Shown here: one piece after another, positions 1-10,879 of the stretch
Position numbering within the stretch: position 1 is the first letter of the stretch
How the letters are laid out: every line of letters starts with the position of its first letter
Source of the DNA: Roridomyces roridus
Taxonomy: Eukaryota > Basidiomycota > Agaricomycetes > Agaricales > Mycenaceae
DNA length: 64,000 nucleotides
Assembly (NCBI GenBank): GCA_029378245.1
Contig: JARKIF010000020.1
Coordinates: 372,001 to 436,000 of the forward strand
Reading direction: 5' to 3'
Made by a program: the position numbers and the translations under genes
The notes under the pieces: generated by a model
What the model saw: the letters and a program-made list of their open reading frames with translations, nothing else
Told to the model about the DNA's origin: nothing
Databases searched by the model: none

Positions 1-1
1 T

Positions 2-691
2 CCCTCACGGGGGCACCTCCTAATCAGCGCTCTCACCGCTACGACGCTGCCTGATCCTGTCAGCGACGATGAAAAGGCCTTGTTCATGGTGAACACGCAT
101 CCGCAGACGAGCAATGCACTCCGCCAAATCGTCAACAAGGTCCTCAAGACGCTTCCATACACCGCCATAACCCACCTCGACACCAGCGGCGCTACGAATT
201 TCAGCGTAGCGTCGTGGAAGGCTGCGTTTGCCCTCCTCCCCGCTCTCGAGATGATTTATGCGTTCGGGGGAAAGGGAATGGGTGTAGTGTCAATGTTCGA
301 CGCGCTGACGGCCCTCACGCAAAACCCCAAGCCGTCTCCGTCCGCGCCGAGCCACGACGGTTTTCTGCCTCAACTTCGCCACATCCATCTGCGTGCGTAC
401 GTGTGGAGGGAGAGGGAAAGCCAGGAGGATCCGATCGCGGGACTGTGGGATGCGCTCGAGCGGCTGGTTGATGCCCGAGTTTCGGCTGGCTCGAAACTTG
501 CTGTGCTGGAGATCCACGAACGGGGACAAGGGTTGAGTTTGTCGGACGAACAGTTGCAGGTGTTGTTCGACCGAGTGGGCAAGTTGGTTCGTGATGGGCA
601 TGTTTATGACCCTGTGGTCTTCCGCAAGAGGCGCGAAGAGTGGAGCCGTAAGATGGAGGCCATCCGAGCTCAAATGGATGCTCTTCAGTAA
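2..691 (+). CDS. F-box/LRR-like protein, C-terminal part (5' truncated by window edge)
   Basis: The reading frame is open from the first bases of the window to the stop at 689-691, so the gene starts to the left. The visible ~229 residues end in a charged tail (VVFRKRREEWSRKMEAIRAQ). The middle shows the leucine-rich 'PQLRHIHLRAYVW' and 'SKLAVLEIHERGQGLSLSDEQL' pattern seen at the C-terminus of agaricomycete F-box proteins, which act as substrate adaptors of SCF ubiquitin ligases. The F-box itself is not in the window, so the family call rests on this C-terminal style only. No intron is needed in the visible part. An internal Met is present at 86, but the open frame upstream argues against it being the start. 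Confidence 0.55.
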   Translation, partial: PSRGHLLISALTATTLPDPVSDDEKALFMVNTHPQTSNALRQIVNKVLKTLPYTAITHLDTSGATNFSVASWKAAFALLPALEMIYAFGGKGMGVVSMFDALTALTQNPKPSPSAPSHDGFLPQLRHIHLRAYVWRERESQEDPIAGLWDALERLVDARVSAGSKLAVLEIHERGQGLSLSDEQLQVLFDRVGKLVRDGHVYDPVVFRKRREEWSRKMEAIRAQMDALQ

Positions 692-2068
692 ATGCCATGC
701 CCAGATTGATATCTCACCGCTAGATTGGAACAAGTTCTCAGTCGCGTACTTATGAATACGATCTCTGCCATTCTTAGGCCCTTACCGCATACGCCCGATT
801 TGCTTCAGGCACCATGCTCGGACTCCGGCACGGATCGACCGGTGCACTTTGCGTCGAAATGCTCGTTGCGTTCCTGCTCTCGGGTGTAGTGCATTACCTC
901 GGCGAATTCATTCCCCTGCCGGGCTGCCGGCGAGCAGAGCGGGTGCATCATCTTCTTTGGCATCCAGCCCGTTGGAATTGCGCTGGAGACGCTCATCGTG
1001 CGATCATTGCTGGGCACTGCCTGCCGAAGGAATCTCACCAAGGAGGCGCGTACGGCGCTTGGGTGCGTTTGGGTATTCTCGTAGGGCCGGCCAGCTCGAC
1101 TCGAGGGTCAACTTCAATGCTATTATGTGGGCGTGGAACGGTACATGGGAATTGCCGCAGCGGATATAGCTGATTCATTTATGTGGCGGGACATTTACTG
1201 GCACGTTGTTTCGCTGGCATGACTGCGGCGTCTCGATTCCGTTGTTTGAACACCGACAACTCCTCGGAGCGGGCTCCAAAAGTTGGCCGCCAGATTCATA
1301 CACTCAAATAGAATTATCCTTCTTTTTTCAGACATTTGAACACTGTCGGCCTCGGGCGGGATTCAAAAGTCTGCCGGCAAATTGATGAGTACGGTACAGA
1401 TTTTCCTTCTCGAGCTTCTTTTCGTGGTGTCGAGGCCCCCGCCGATCTTCGAGGTCCGGCGGCCGCCAGAGAGTAGCTATGTTCGGATACCTTTCCCCTT
1501 CAATATGCTGCCTAGCACTTAGGCGAAATTGACTGTCGGAATACCGAGTGGGTTGACGCTGCTAAGCGCTAGTGTGGATTTTTTGGGGCCGGGTATTCAA
1601 TGGTATGCGATATAATTGGATCGACGCCGTCGAGCCTGCTTTCGATTCTCAAGAAGGCCGACGGCTGCCGCTTTGACGGGTGGGACTCGTTTCTCCAGGT
1701 GCTGACTGACTTTCTCGGCGCGTTGCCATTCCAAGTTCGCTGTCAAGTTGCTCTGCGTGGAGGTCCTCTAAACGAGGTTCCAAAGATAAAGCAAAGATAA
1801 TAAATCGAATGCATGACGTTCCCGTGCGGGAAGCACAAACAGTCGCCGCTCCTCACGCTTACGGGTATCCCGCAGTTTCACTGAATCCATACGCCGTATT
1901 CAGGCACTGTACGCACAGTGACACCGTCGGAAGGGACAAACAGGGCCGGTTTCGTATGTGGAACAAATACCTAGTTTCTCCAGATACATGCAGCTGTTGA
2001 AACTCGTGATACATATACAGAGTGTACAAAAGGAACCTGGCCGGTACCCGATGGTCATCTTTTCTGGG
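692..2068. other. Intergenic, no gene recognised
   Basis: Only short overlapping frames without recognisable motifs. GC-rich patches around 1300-1460 resemble decayed coding or repeat DNA, but nothing can be named. Confidence 0.4.
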
Positions 2069-3064
2069 ATGAAGTTGCTTTCTCTCCTCGCTCTCCCTCT
2101 CCTTTCGCTCTCGGTCGCAGCTGTCTACCCGACACGGCTCGTTTACCAGGATCCAACTGGCCTGTTCATCGAGAACCTCGCCGTTCGTGCCTCGGGCCAG
2201 CTCCTCATCACTTCCCCCATCTCCCCCACGTTACACTCATTGGACCCTACTCGCACCAACGCATCCCTGGCCGCAGTCCACACTTTCCCCAACTGCAGCG
2301 GACTCATGGGTATAATCGAGTATCAACCCGACGCCTTCGCCCTGGTCACCGCTACCATTGATCTGACAACCCGCCGCGCAGCCGCGGGCTCTGTCACGGT
2401 GTGGAGCATCGCGTTCAGCCCCATCTTCTCCATTCCCCTGGTTCGCCGCGTCGCAGTCGTCAGCAACAGCTCCATCCTCGACGGCCTCTCCATCGTCCCC
2501 GGTAGCCCCCACCTCGTGCTAGCCGCCGATCCTGGAGCAGGCACCGTGTGGCAAATAAACATGGCTACCGGCGCTACCCACCTAGCCATCCAAGACCCGT
2601 CGATGGCACCTGGCGCGCCTGCCCCCGCTCTGGGAATCAACGGCCTCCACATGAAGGACGGATTCCTCTACTACTCCAACTCGCAGGCCACCACATTCAC
2701 GCGCATGCCGCTCGGTCTCAGCGCGAGTGGGAACATGGGACGTGCGGGGAAAACCGCTGCGCAACTTTTGAGTACGGTTGAGCCGGCGGGGGAGGATCAC
2801 CAGTATGATGATTTTGCGTTCGATAAACAGGGACGGGCGTGGGTGGCTACGCATACTGGGGCGGTGACGCTCATTACGCAGCAAGGTGATGGGAGTTTTG
2901 CGGCCCAGATGGTTGCTGGGAGCTTGGTGAATGCATCGCTCTTTGAGGAGCCTTCGTCGGCGCAATTTGGGAGGGGAAGTGCGAAGCAGGAGGCGTTGTT
3001 GTATGTGTCGACAGCGGCGGGGCAGATTATTGCGGTAGATACGAGTGCCCCGAATTCGAAATGA
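2069..3064 (+). CDS. Secreted SMP-30/gluconolactonase-like beta-propeller protein
   Basis: Intronless, 331 residues from the ATG at 2069. That start gives a clean signal peptide (MKLLSLLALPLLSLSVAA, then VYPTRLVYQ); an upstream in-frame ATG at 2051 would only add six residues. The body reads like the fungal SMP-30/LRE-type six-bladed propellers: 'FIENLAVRASGQLLITSPISPTL', 'ILDGLSIVPGSPHLVLAADPGAGTVWQIN', 'GINGLHMKDGFLYYSNSQ' and 'DDFAFDKQGRAWVATHTGAVTLI'. These blade motifs (D-G at turns, LL-AAD-x-G-x-VW) are typical of the superfamily. Related enzymes hydrolyse lactones or organophosphates through a metal site, but the substrate here is unknown and I could not confirm the metal ligands. It probably acts outside the cell. 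No gene partner is adjacent. Confidence 0.7.
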   Translation: MKLLSLLALPLLSLSVAAVYPTRLVYQDPTGLFIENLAVRASGQLLITSPISPTLHSLDPTRTNASLAAVHTFPNCSGLMGIIEYQPDAFALVTATIDLTTRRAAAGSVTVWSIAFSPIFSIPLVRRVAVVSNSSILDGLSIVPGSPHLVLAADPGAGTVWQINMATGATHLAIQDPSMAPGAPAPALGINGLHMKDGFLYYSNSQATTFTRMPLGLSASGNMGRAGKTAAQLLSTVEPAGEDHQYDDFAFDKQGRAWVATHTGAVTLITQQGDGSFAAQMVAGSLVNASLFEEPSSAQFGRGSAKQEALLYVSTAAGQIIAVDTSAPNSK

Positions 3065-4104
3065 GCGTGCAGTTATAAAGTAGCCCAAATTCTAATCAAT
3101 GATTCGTGGTAGTTTGATCTTTGCCCAAAGCAGAGTCAGTCCCGAGTATGACTGGCAAAGACTTCACAGATTTTTCTCCACTCGTAAACTCTACGTCAGC
3201 GATCGATCCTACTTGGAAGGAAAAGTACACGGAAGACGTCTAGATCAGAACGACAACAGGCATACGGCTGACAACGAACAAGACGTCAGACGAAAACGTT
3301 ACATGCCAGTCCGGCGATTGTCATGGGGAGCAGACGGACGGCACTATGCACAGGTGACAGTTTCGTCAGCGAAGGCGTGTTCCAGTAAAGGTGCACAAAC
3401 CTGGGACCAGAAACTCCAAGTCAGGAATCTGGACAGGAACGCGATTACTTGGACAACAACAAATTTTCCCTTTGCGTGCCGCCACATACTAAGCTTCATG
3501 AGCGGAGGAGGGCGCCGATTGTCTGATCTGTAGACGAGACAATCACGATTGTCTCGTCTACACACTACTGTCAGTGCCACTTGAGTGCCACCAAAGTGCC
3601 ACAGACTTGATGCGCCGTGGTAAACGGCCGCAGTGACAGCTCAGCCAGCTGGGAGCTCCGATCACGTTATGGATTAGCACACATTTGAGCCAGTGGGAGT
3701 AATAAGGAGATATCCTTGGGTGATCGTTTGGCGATGGTGGTGGTTTGAGAGAAAGGAGCGACTTCGCTTAAGTATTGGGCGATTGATATCAAAGCCCCCT
3801 AACATTGATGGGACGCAATTTGCCGAGTTGCCGAATTCAACCAAGACGGCTTTACTCAACATTAGAACGATCCCTCAGGCATTCCGCGGAAAGATCCCTC
3901 CGAAATTCTCCTGGAGTTGTCACAGGGCATCATGTGCCCTCAGCGCGTCATCAACTAGCGAGCGGCCCGGGGTTTATCCCCGCGATTTGGGGTATAATCT
4001 ACTGGCAAAATCTCGACGGCAATTTCCTGCAATTTCCATGTGCGCATTTCATGGAATCACTTGGCACTTGCTTGACACCATGTGTCCAGAGTACAGCATA
4101 CAAC
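3065..4104. other. Intergenic, repeat fragments, no gene
   Basis: Holds a perfect 15+15 bp hairpin (3530-3561) followed by three GTGCCAC heptamers (3573-3602). Longer frames here have no recognisable motifs and are treated as chance. Confidence 0.4.
3530..3561. repeat. Perfect inverted repeat (hairpin)
   Basis: GTAGACGAGACAATC (3530-3544) is the exact reverse complement of 3547-3561, with a 2 nt spacer. Confidence 0.85.
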
Positions 4105-4536
4105 AGACGGGTTGTGCAAAGCCGTATGGAGCCGCACACGGCTTTTTGGCATTGTGCAAAGCCGTGCGGGGAAAATGGGAGTTTTTCTTCATCTTGTCAC
4201 CAGATTTCGCTGCCGAGGAACAAATCAACATCATTTTGATGCGTCTCGACCCCACCGGCAGAGTGATCCGACATCTCTGGCACGTCATCGGTGCGCTCAA
4301 TTTGGCCCAATTCAACTCCACACGGCTCCAACGGGATTTCGACGGAATGTCGTCAGTTCGGCTCCTTCTCAGGCCATCTTTCGGAACAATCCGGGCAAGT
4401 TGAGCACTGTAGGTATCATTCGGCATCATCGACAATCCTGGGGAGCATTTACAGCCAGCAAAATCCACCGGGAAAAATAGCCGTACGGCTTTGCACAATG
4501 CACTAAAAAGCCGTACGGCTTTTGCACAACCTGTCT
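4105..4536. mobile_element. MITE-like element with ~65 bp terminal inverted repeats
   Basis: The left end from 4105 (AGACGGGTTGTGCAAAGCCG) matches the reverse complement of the right end up to 4536 (AGACAGGTTGTGCAAAAGCC). The match continues for about 65 bp with scattered mismatches, including a second inner TTGTGCAAAGCCGT block on both sides. The arms also contain shorter palindromes (GCCGTACGGC). The element is 432 bp with no coding capacity, which fits a non-autonomous DNA transposon. I could not define a target-site duplication. Confidence 0.75.
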
Positions 4537-4805
4537 AATTACACGAGCTGAGCGCTGAACCTTGACAGCCGACCGACTGAATGGCAAAGTCGGCGTCTCC
4601 GCTGATCCCACTGATAGTGAGACGCCGAACAACAGAGGCGACGGGTTTCACGGTGGGGATCCGAGGAAGAGCCCTAATAATAAAAGACCCACCGACTATC
4701 GTTGATCCCTCATTCCTCTTCGCCTCCACCCACAGACCTGGTGTCTTTTTCTCTCTACTTTCTTTCAAAGCAACTTTTTCTCTCTCTTTATCTCAAGAAT
4801 CCCTC

Positions 4806-5405
4806 ATGGCCCGCTTCACTTCCCTCATTGTTGCACTCTTCGTGGCTTCCGCTAGTGTCGCTGGTGTGTATCCCTTCCTGTACTGATAAATTTTACGGTG
4901 ACTGACCTCTTTTCAACTTTAGCACCTGTCGAAACCCGCGGAATCGGTTCCCTCGCGTGCAACATCGACCGTGCAAAGATCGTCGCAGCGCTCGTCCAGA
5001 GCAACATTTCTGTGGGCAAGATCGACACTTCGTGCGTCTCATACACTCAGATCAACGATATATAATTCTAATGGCACCCTCTCATCAGGGACCCGGACAC
5101 AGCGACGGCTGTTACAGCAGCCAAAGCTGGACTCTCCCAAGTCACTAGCGCCATAGAATCTATCGCAGAAGCCCTCTTTACGGGTCAGGCGCCTCCGGAT
5201 TCCGCCCGCGTGGGTGTCTCACTGGGTTTGAACGCTACCCGCTCGGCTTTGGATGGGATCACCAAGTACGTTGACGGCGATTTACTCGGTGGAATTGCGC
5301 TGAGTTTCATTTAGCCCCGCTGTGAGCTCTAGTGTGGCTGCTGCCCAGACGAATGTCCAGTCAGCGATTGATGATGGGAATGCCGTTCTTGCGGATTGCT
5401 CGTAG
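4806..5405 (+). CDS. HsbA-like (hydrophobic surface-binding protein A) secreted protein
   Basis: Four exons, join(4806..4863, 4923..5031, 5089..5265, 5315..5405), give 144 residues. All three introns (59, 57 and 49 nt) are GT-AG and keep one frame. The protein begins with a signal peptide (MARFTSLIVALFVASASVA, then APVETR). It continues with a helical, Ala/Ser/Val-rich body (CNIDRAKIVAALVQSNISVG, DTATAVTAAKAGLSQVTSAI, AAAQTNVQSAIDDGNAVLAD) and a final CS. Two cysteines frame the domain. This is the layout of the HsbA/cell-wall galactomannoprotein family, small fungal proteins that adsorb to hydrophobic surfaces and may recruit enzymes. It converges on the F-box gene at 5572. Confidence 0.8.
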
Positions 5406-5571
5406 ATTACCATGCTAATGATGAGATTCCGTTGCCTGCTTTCAGAGTCAGTGACGTCTTCTCGCGCAAGGTTCTCAAGGCCAGCCATATGTTTCAAGGC
5501 GAGCGTTTTTGGATTGAAAGCGTGCCCTACTACGGAAGCTTCTGGCTCTCATCCGTGTTAATCCTAAATAG

Positions 5572-7128
5572 TTACGAATCCAGAAGCACTCTGCCTTTGA
5601 GATAATACTGGGAAATTTCTCTCTCTTCAACACCCTCCACCGGACGCAAGCCATATATCTCCTCGCCGACCTGCACTTCAAAAGGGCTCGCGACTCTGCG
5701 CCGAAAGTCCTTCACGACACGGGCGATAGCTTTATTTTGAACGACTCGAAAGTGACGGATGCGATTTTCTGCGCAGTGGCTGCAAATATACCGATTGTCT
5801 TCTGTATCTGCCGCAGCGATAGTCAGATGACGAAGCCTTGGTAGTGCAGCCACGGTGTCAAGCAACAGATTCTACAGACGTGGAAGTCAGCCAAGGCAGA
5901 TTGAACGACGCGGGGCCCGCATACGACTGGGAGGTCTATATCCGCCGATTCGACATCTATTGAGTCCTCGTCCACGCACATCCCGAGTCCCCAGTCCCTG
6001 GGTGTGGCAGTACTGCTGACTCTCATTGCAAGAAAGTTGAGATGATGAAGCTGCGCCACAACATGCGCGTTATGCTCCCCGAAGCTGAACCGACCCTCGT
6101 ACCCAGTGGCACAGGACAGTTCGACGAGCGTATCTGCATGGTGGAGCAGCACGGACTCGTGGAACCCATCCGCAAGCCGGTTGTTCTCCTCCTGCGATCC
6201 AGCGTCCTGGAATGTAAAGTTGAGTTTTTCCAGCCCGGTGTACGAGAGAAGATATTTGAATAAATCGGCGGTGACGGCGGTCGCGGTGATGTCGGTCAGC
6301 TGGATTCGAGCTTCCCGTAATGCTACCCAGACTTCGGTCCATTTCGCCGGGCTGTTGAGGTGCAGGCACGTCAATTGATTTTGCACTCGAATGAGATTGG
6401 CCATAAGATGCCCGCGCCTGCTGGAAGTATCCTCCCCCCATGGAAACGTCGTGAGCTCGAGCCTGCGTACTTCTCGAACGGAAGGGAGAGTGAACGCATC
6501 TGACTCGAGGTCGATACACCTGATATCAAGGCCGAATTCGTCCAGGACGGGTAACCGACAGACGAAATCCGCGATCGCCACTCGCTGCGAAGGGACGTCC
6601 CGAGAACTGGGTCGCCAGCTGAAAAAATCCCTTCGTGTCAGATGGAATGGGAATGAGACAGTAGATATATTGACTGACAGAATGGCCTGCACGTTCATCA
6701 TCTTTGTCAGTGCAGATTTGAAGAGTGTTTCCGCCTCCTTTTCCCGCGATTGTCGCTTCTTCTCCTTGCCCAAGCGCAGGAACGACAACTTGGTTTTCGG
6801 CTCCAGACGAACGTAAGGCCCAGGTACGAACTCGATCCTCCGCGCATGGGCGTTCCATCCAGTCATGCCGGAAGTGAGAGCCCTCAAGAGCTCAAAGTCC
6901 AAGTTTCGGCGTGCTGAGAGATGTGGACCTGTCCTCAAGACCAGGCGAGAGAAGAAGAGCCGCTGAGTGACACCTTCGAGAATTCTGCACGCCGCACGCA
7001 AGCATGCTTGGTCCGTGGGGGCGAGCTGGCACTCGACTAATGAGGACCTCATTACGACGAGGATGACTTGGCACTCTCACCTCTTTGCCAATTTCCTCCA
7101 ACAGGTCGGTAGGCAAGTCTAGAAACAT
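5572..7128 (-). CDS. F-box-like protein
   Basis: Three exons, complement(join(5572..5871, 5925..7025, 7081..7128)), give 482 residues. Exon 1 encodes MFLDLPTDLLEEIGKE, the start of an F-box-like helix. A 55 nt intron joins it to LAPTDQACLRAACRILEGVTQ. The second intron (53 nt, branch-like CTGAC before the acceptor) joins ...DLPV to NLLLDTVAALPRLRHLTIA. The choice of acceptor at 7025/7026 is fixed by frame and by the expected 'GKELA-TD-ACLRAACRI' continuity. The middle carries LRR-like segments (RRLELTTFPW, NQLTCLHLNSPAKWTEVWVALREA, TGLEKLNFTFQDAG). The likely role is substrate recognition in an SCF-type ubiquitin ligase; the target is unknown. Confidence 0.75.
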
Positions 7129-8120
7129 GGCTGGGAAGCGGGGTGAAAGAGTGGGAGTGAAAGCAGAGACGCTCCGTGCAGTGTCAGAGCTGTGTATTTA
7201 GTCTCATGCACGTCAGATTTAGCCGCTCAAGATCCCATGTGATGCTGATGATGGCGGATCATGATGGCGGATCATGATAGTATGGAAAGCCAGAGCACCA
7301 CGCTCAGTGATTGACGTCGCTTACTACTTTAGGCAGGCGGACCCGGAAACCTCTTGCTTACTCAGTTACTGGACTGCGTTTCATCACTTGATAACCGATT
7401 CAGCCGTGTGTGGTCCGATCCAGGGCGTGGCAGACACGGGTGATGGGGATTTGATGGGTCACCCGTACCTGCCGGCTTCTTGCATTTTAGGGTCCCCTGA
7501 TAATTCGTGTCAATAGTGAGCAAACTGACAATTGGCTATCAGGCCCTGACAATTCATTATTTTCGCAAGGCAGAAACACCGACAGCCGCCTCCGAGGTGC
7601 TGTTGCCATCAATAAATGGTCAGCCGGACCGCTCCGTCAACAATCCCGCACCGAATGCTTGCCGGATGCGATCAAGTTCAGCTTGCCCACTGCTGATGCA
7701 ACACTGATGCATTGACACTTAGATCACCGAGCTCCGGATCAGGCAGCTGTCCAACAGCTATCGGGATTCAGAGGCCAATCCCTGCTCGAGCTTTGGAGCA
7801 GCGCTGGATAACACAAATCATATTCCGATGTTGACTCATGCTGCCCATCAAGACGACATTGAGCTGGCTGATTCCAAAACTTAGGCGGCGACATAGTTGA
7901 TGCGAAGGGAATGTTCCAGAAGCTTCAGAAGCGGGTTGGGTAAGCGCTTAGTGGGCTCCGTGGATGGCGCTGTTGAAGGATCACAAACATCGAGTCTAAC
8001 TGACTATTATTGCCCGAACTGCCCGAGCACTGCCCGAGAGAGCGAAGTTCTACGAGTTTATGTTTTGTTGTAGTTTCCCATCAAATTTGACTTTCATCCC
8101 ACTTCTTTCATAGATGTTGG
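7129..8120. other. Intergenic, no gene recognised
   Basis: Contains a short tandem duplication (ATGGCGGATCATG twice, about 7250-7278) upstream of the minus-strand F-box gene. Nothing else is recognisable. Confidence 0.4.
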
Positions 8121-8580
8121 AAGCGGGCCCAAGGGGTATCAAAGATAAGAAATTGCCTATTATAGGAGGGGGGAGGGGGGTCCCTCCGAGGGCTGAAAAA
8201 AAAAGTTTTGTACCAAATTTCTGCAGAACACTGGGAAGGCTCTGTTTGCTTAGCTAGACCACTGAACAGATTCCCAGTGGACTTTCTCAAATTTTGCAGT
8301 ACATGGTCCCGATTTGATCACGTGTCCAGATAGTCACGTGCAGAATTTCAGTGCAAAACCCCCCATCTTGGGGTCCAGAGCTAAGGGAATGCACTTAGAG
8401 GCCATTTGGAAGCATTTACAGCAAGCAGGAGGGTGAAATACCCCAAATCAGCTGATTTGATGCATCCCAAAAAGTAAATTTCCTTTTATAGAGGGGGGGA
8501 GGGTCAGCCAATTTGGCTGAAATAAAAAATTTGAGGTGATGTACTGAACTCTTATCTTTGGTACCCCTTGAGCGGGCCGC
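8121..8580. mobile_element. Inverted-repeat element (MITE-like)
   Basis: 8130-8149 (CAAGGGGTATCAAAGATAAG) pairs with the reverse complement of 8551-8570 with one mismatch, and the outer ends are GC-rich partners (GCGGGCCC / GCGGCCCGCT). The two halves also share a directly repeated G-run plus 'GGCTGAAA...AAAA' block (near 8166-8206 and 8486-8532). No protein is encoded. Confidence 0.6.
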
Positions 8581-8897
8581 GTTCATTGTTGGGACAAAAA
8601 AGACAACGAGGAGGGCCGGGAGGAAGGGAAGAATCAAGAAAAAACTGTACCACCGCTGGCTACTTGAGAATAATGCTACATACTTACTATCCCGGAGGCC
8701 TTCATGATCACGCTACTAGTAGTACTACTCAACGAACTCCGTGGTTGAAGGTTGAGAAGATGCTTAGCAATGGGTGTCTGATGCACCAGCACAGCACCAC
8801 TGGTTGCCGATGCAGGGTGGTGTCCAGGGTCCGATCGCCTCAAATGCTAACCGACGTCCATCAGATCAGCGTGGTGCTCTGGCTTTCCATATGATAG

Positions 8898-9203
8898 CCG
8901 TCAGTCCTCGACTTGCAGCCGCAGACTCTGAGCTCGACCAAACCGCCCAACTTCATCTTGACGGTATGCAGTCCCGGAAACAAGTTGAAGATGGTCATCA
9001 TTGACCTCTTCCTCTCAGAACCCGTACCATCTGCCAGTGACGTCAAGGAGGTTGACGCCAAAGTGGCTGCATGGGACTTTTACAGGAACTACATCCACGC
9101 CCTGATTGAAAATGACCGTAGGGTCGATCTGTCTGAGTGGGCAAGGCAGGTTTTTCGCCGCTTCGTCTGGGATTCCCGTGGAATTGAAGCCGAGGAGGAT
9201 TGA
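8898..9203 (+). pseudogene. Possible F-box-type C-terminal fragment
   Basis: An open frame without its own clear start follows an in-frame TAG. It reads PNFILTVCSPGNKLKMVIID..., then DVKEVDAKVAAWDFYRNYIHALIEN and VDLSEWARQVFRRFVWD. That resembles the C-terminal tail of some agaricomycete F-box proteins. No upstream exons could be found, so it is more likely a remnant than a gene. Confidence 0.3.
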
Positions 9204-10310
9204 GAGGCGAGAGGCGAGAGACAACCACCGACAGTCTTCTGGCAACACAAATAACAAGTGCGGTAAGTATCATTGCAACACGCTCGAATTACCATGAGGG
9301 ACGAATCGTGTAATTGTCCCCGGGTGATGTATAAATTTCAATCAACAATAGGAAGATCAGACAACACCCGGCAGGTACTGGCCGGGATGGCTGAGGCCCG
9401 AATGAGTGGGCAAAACACGTCAACCTCCAAGTGATCTCCGGAGCATACCGGACGAAGTACATGTGATCGCCGCCAAGATCATTCGAGTTCAACCACGGCA
9501 GGCATCCGGCTCCGGCTCGATGACAAGTCAAATAAAAAAGAACCGGGTGAGCGATACACCTATCCGCTGAACCCGGATCGAACGGGTGGATCAGCGACAC
9601 AAGCTGAGTTCTCAGCCACCCACACTCACAGTTCCAAGGACACTGCTCGCTCGGTGCAATGGGCATCAAGATTCTTGAAAAACAAACAAGTCTATCAACG
9701 AACTCAGTAGAATTGATCGAGGATGGTTGTTGGTGATCACGAATGGGTTCCCTTACCGGCTCAACAGCGGCACGACCTGCCGCTGTGAAGTGGATACCCT
9801 GTGCCTGACTCTTATCCCTCTGGCGGATTCAACGGTGATCATGGGAACGTCTCGCTGTTGGATCGCATTCATTGATCGAGGCGCGTGTTTTGCCTGATCG
9901 AGGCTAACAAAAGTGTTTTGTGGGTCCGCGCCACGAGCGCAATAAATTGAAAGAGCCCCTGTCTGGGCAACGGAACAACGCACGCGACTCCGAAATCCGA
10001 TGGTCCGAGACCTGATCGTTGCACATAATAGTTTGGTGGGAGAGTTGTATACCGTTGCGGGGCTCAAAGTAAGGTCGGCGTGCAAGAAAGTCAGCCGAAA
10101 TCGTTCCATCCTGCCCATCCAATGTGTAACTGAATGAGTAGCACACAATGGCTTGTCTTCGCTCGGAGTGAGACCCGAAGCTGGTTGAATTCCCATTCAT
10201 ATCGCGACTGAATTCTCGAACAAAACCTTTTTGTGTTTTCTCTAGCCCCTCACTCGTTTTCTATGGTTCAGATCGTCTTCCTTCTTCGGCGAAACAAAAG
10301 AGAGCAAAGG
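9204..10310. other. Intergenic, tRNA-like scraps, no gene
   Basis: A T-arm-like GTTCGATCCGGGTT on the minus strand near 9562-9582 suggests another tRNA-derived repeat remnant. No coding frame carries recognisable motifs. Confidence 0.35.
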
Positions 10311-10318
10311 TATAAAAA
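10311..10318 (+). promoter_or_regulatory. TATA box of the pheromone-like gene
   Basis: TATAAAAA, 67 nt before the ATG at 10385, in an otherwise pyrimidine-rich leader. Confidence 0.6.
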
Positions 10319-10384
10319 CTCGAGTTGCGACGCCCAGAGACTCCAGTCCATCTCACTCGATTTACTCCACCCCCACTCGCACTC

Positions 10385-10558
10385 ATGGACACCTTCACCA
10401 CCATCCCCACCAAAGCCGACGAGACCCTTCCCCCCACCAACGCGGACGGTGGCGGAGGCACCAGCGGCCAATGTGTCGTCTCCAAGGAGGACGTCACCCT
10501 TCCCCCCACCAACGCTGACGGCGGAGGCGGCACCAGCGGCCAGTGCGTTGTTGCTTGA
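10385..10558 (+). CDS. Pheromone-precursor-like CaaX peptide with a duplicated module
   Basis: An intronless 57-residue frame. It begins MDTFTTI, a start typical of basidiomycete mating pheromone precursors, and ends in the CaaX box CVVA, the signal for farnesylation, AAX removal and carboxymethylation in that family. The body holds two near-identical modules 24 residues apart: TLPPTNADGGGGTSGQCVV followed by S, then the same 19 residues followed by A. The spacer is SKEDV. A TATA box lies upstream and an AATAAA follows at 10746. In known precursors a short peptide ending in the modified Cys is released; here it would be something like ADGGGGTSGQC. The internal CVVS could act only after cleavage. 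No STE3-type receptor or HD mating gene is in the window, so a role in mating is inference. Confidence 0.7.
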   Translation: MDTFTTIPTKADETLPPTNADGGGGTSGQCVVSKEDVTLPPTNADGGGGTSGQCVVA

Positions 10559-10879
10559 GCTCTTTTATTGCTCGGTGTGTACTCTTTCCTGTGAACCTTT
10601 GACACCACTGACGAAGGAGCAGAAGCCGTCATCCAATCAATATTCGTTCCTCTTGTCGCGTTGTTGGGAGACTCTTTGTGATGCGTAGGTAATAATTGCG
10701 CATTCTTGGTCGTCTGAGTCTTTCTTCGATGTATCTTTGTGTTTGAATAAATTCGTGGTTTACTGTTGGCAACAAGGATTCTACGTAAATTCCAAACTTC
10801 CAGCCTTCAGGCGCCCGCCGCCAGCCGCCGAGTTCATCTGTCGGTGATTGATCAGTGATGGTGCGATGAGCTGAGTTTG

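Noticed and set aside
3693..4403. 236-residue open frame
   Set aside because: Overlaps the MITE at 4105-4536, has no signal, helix or domain pattern, and is matched by equally long frames on other strands.
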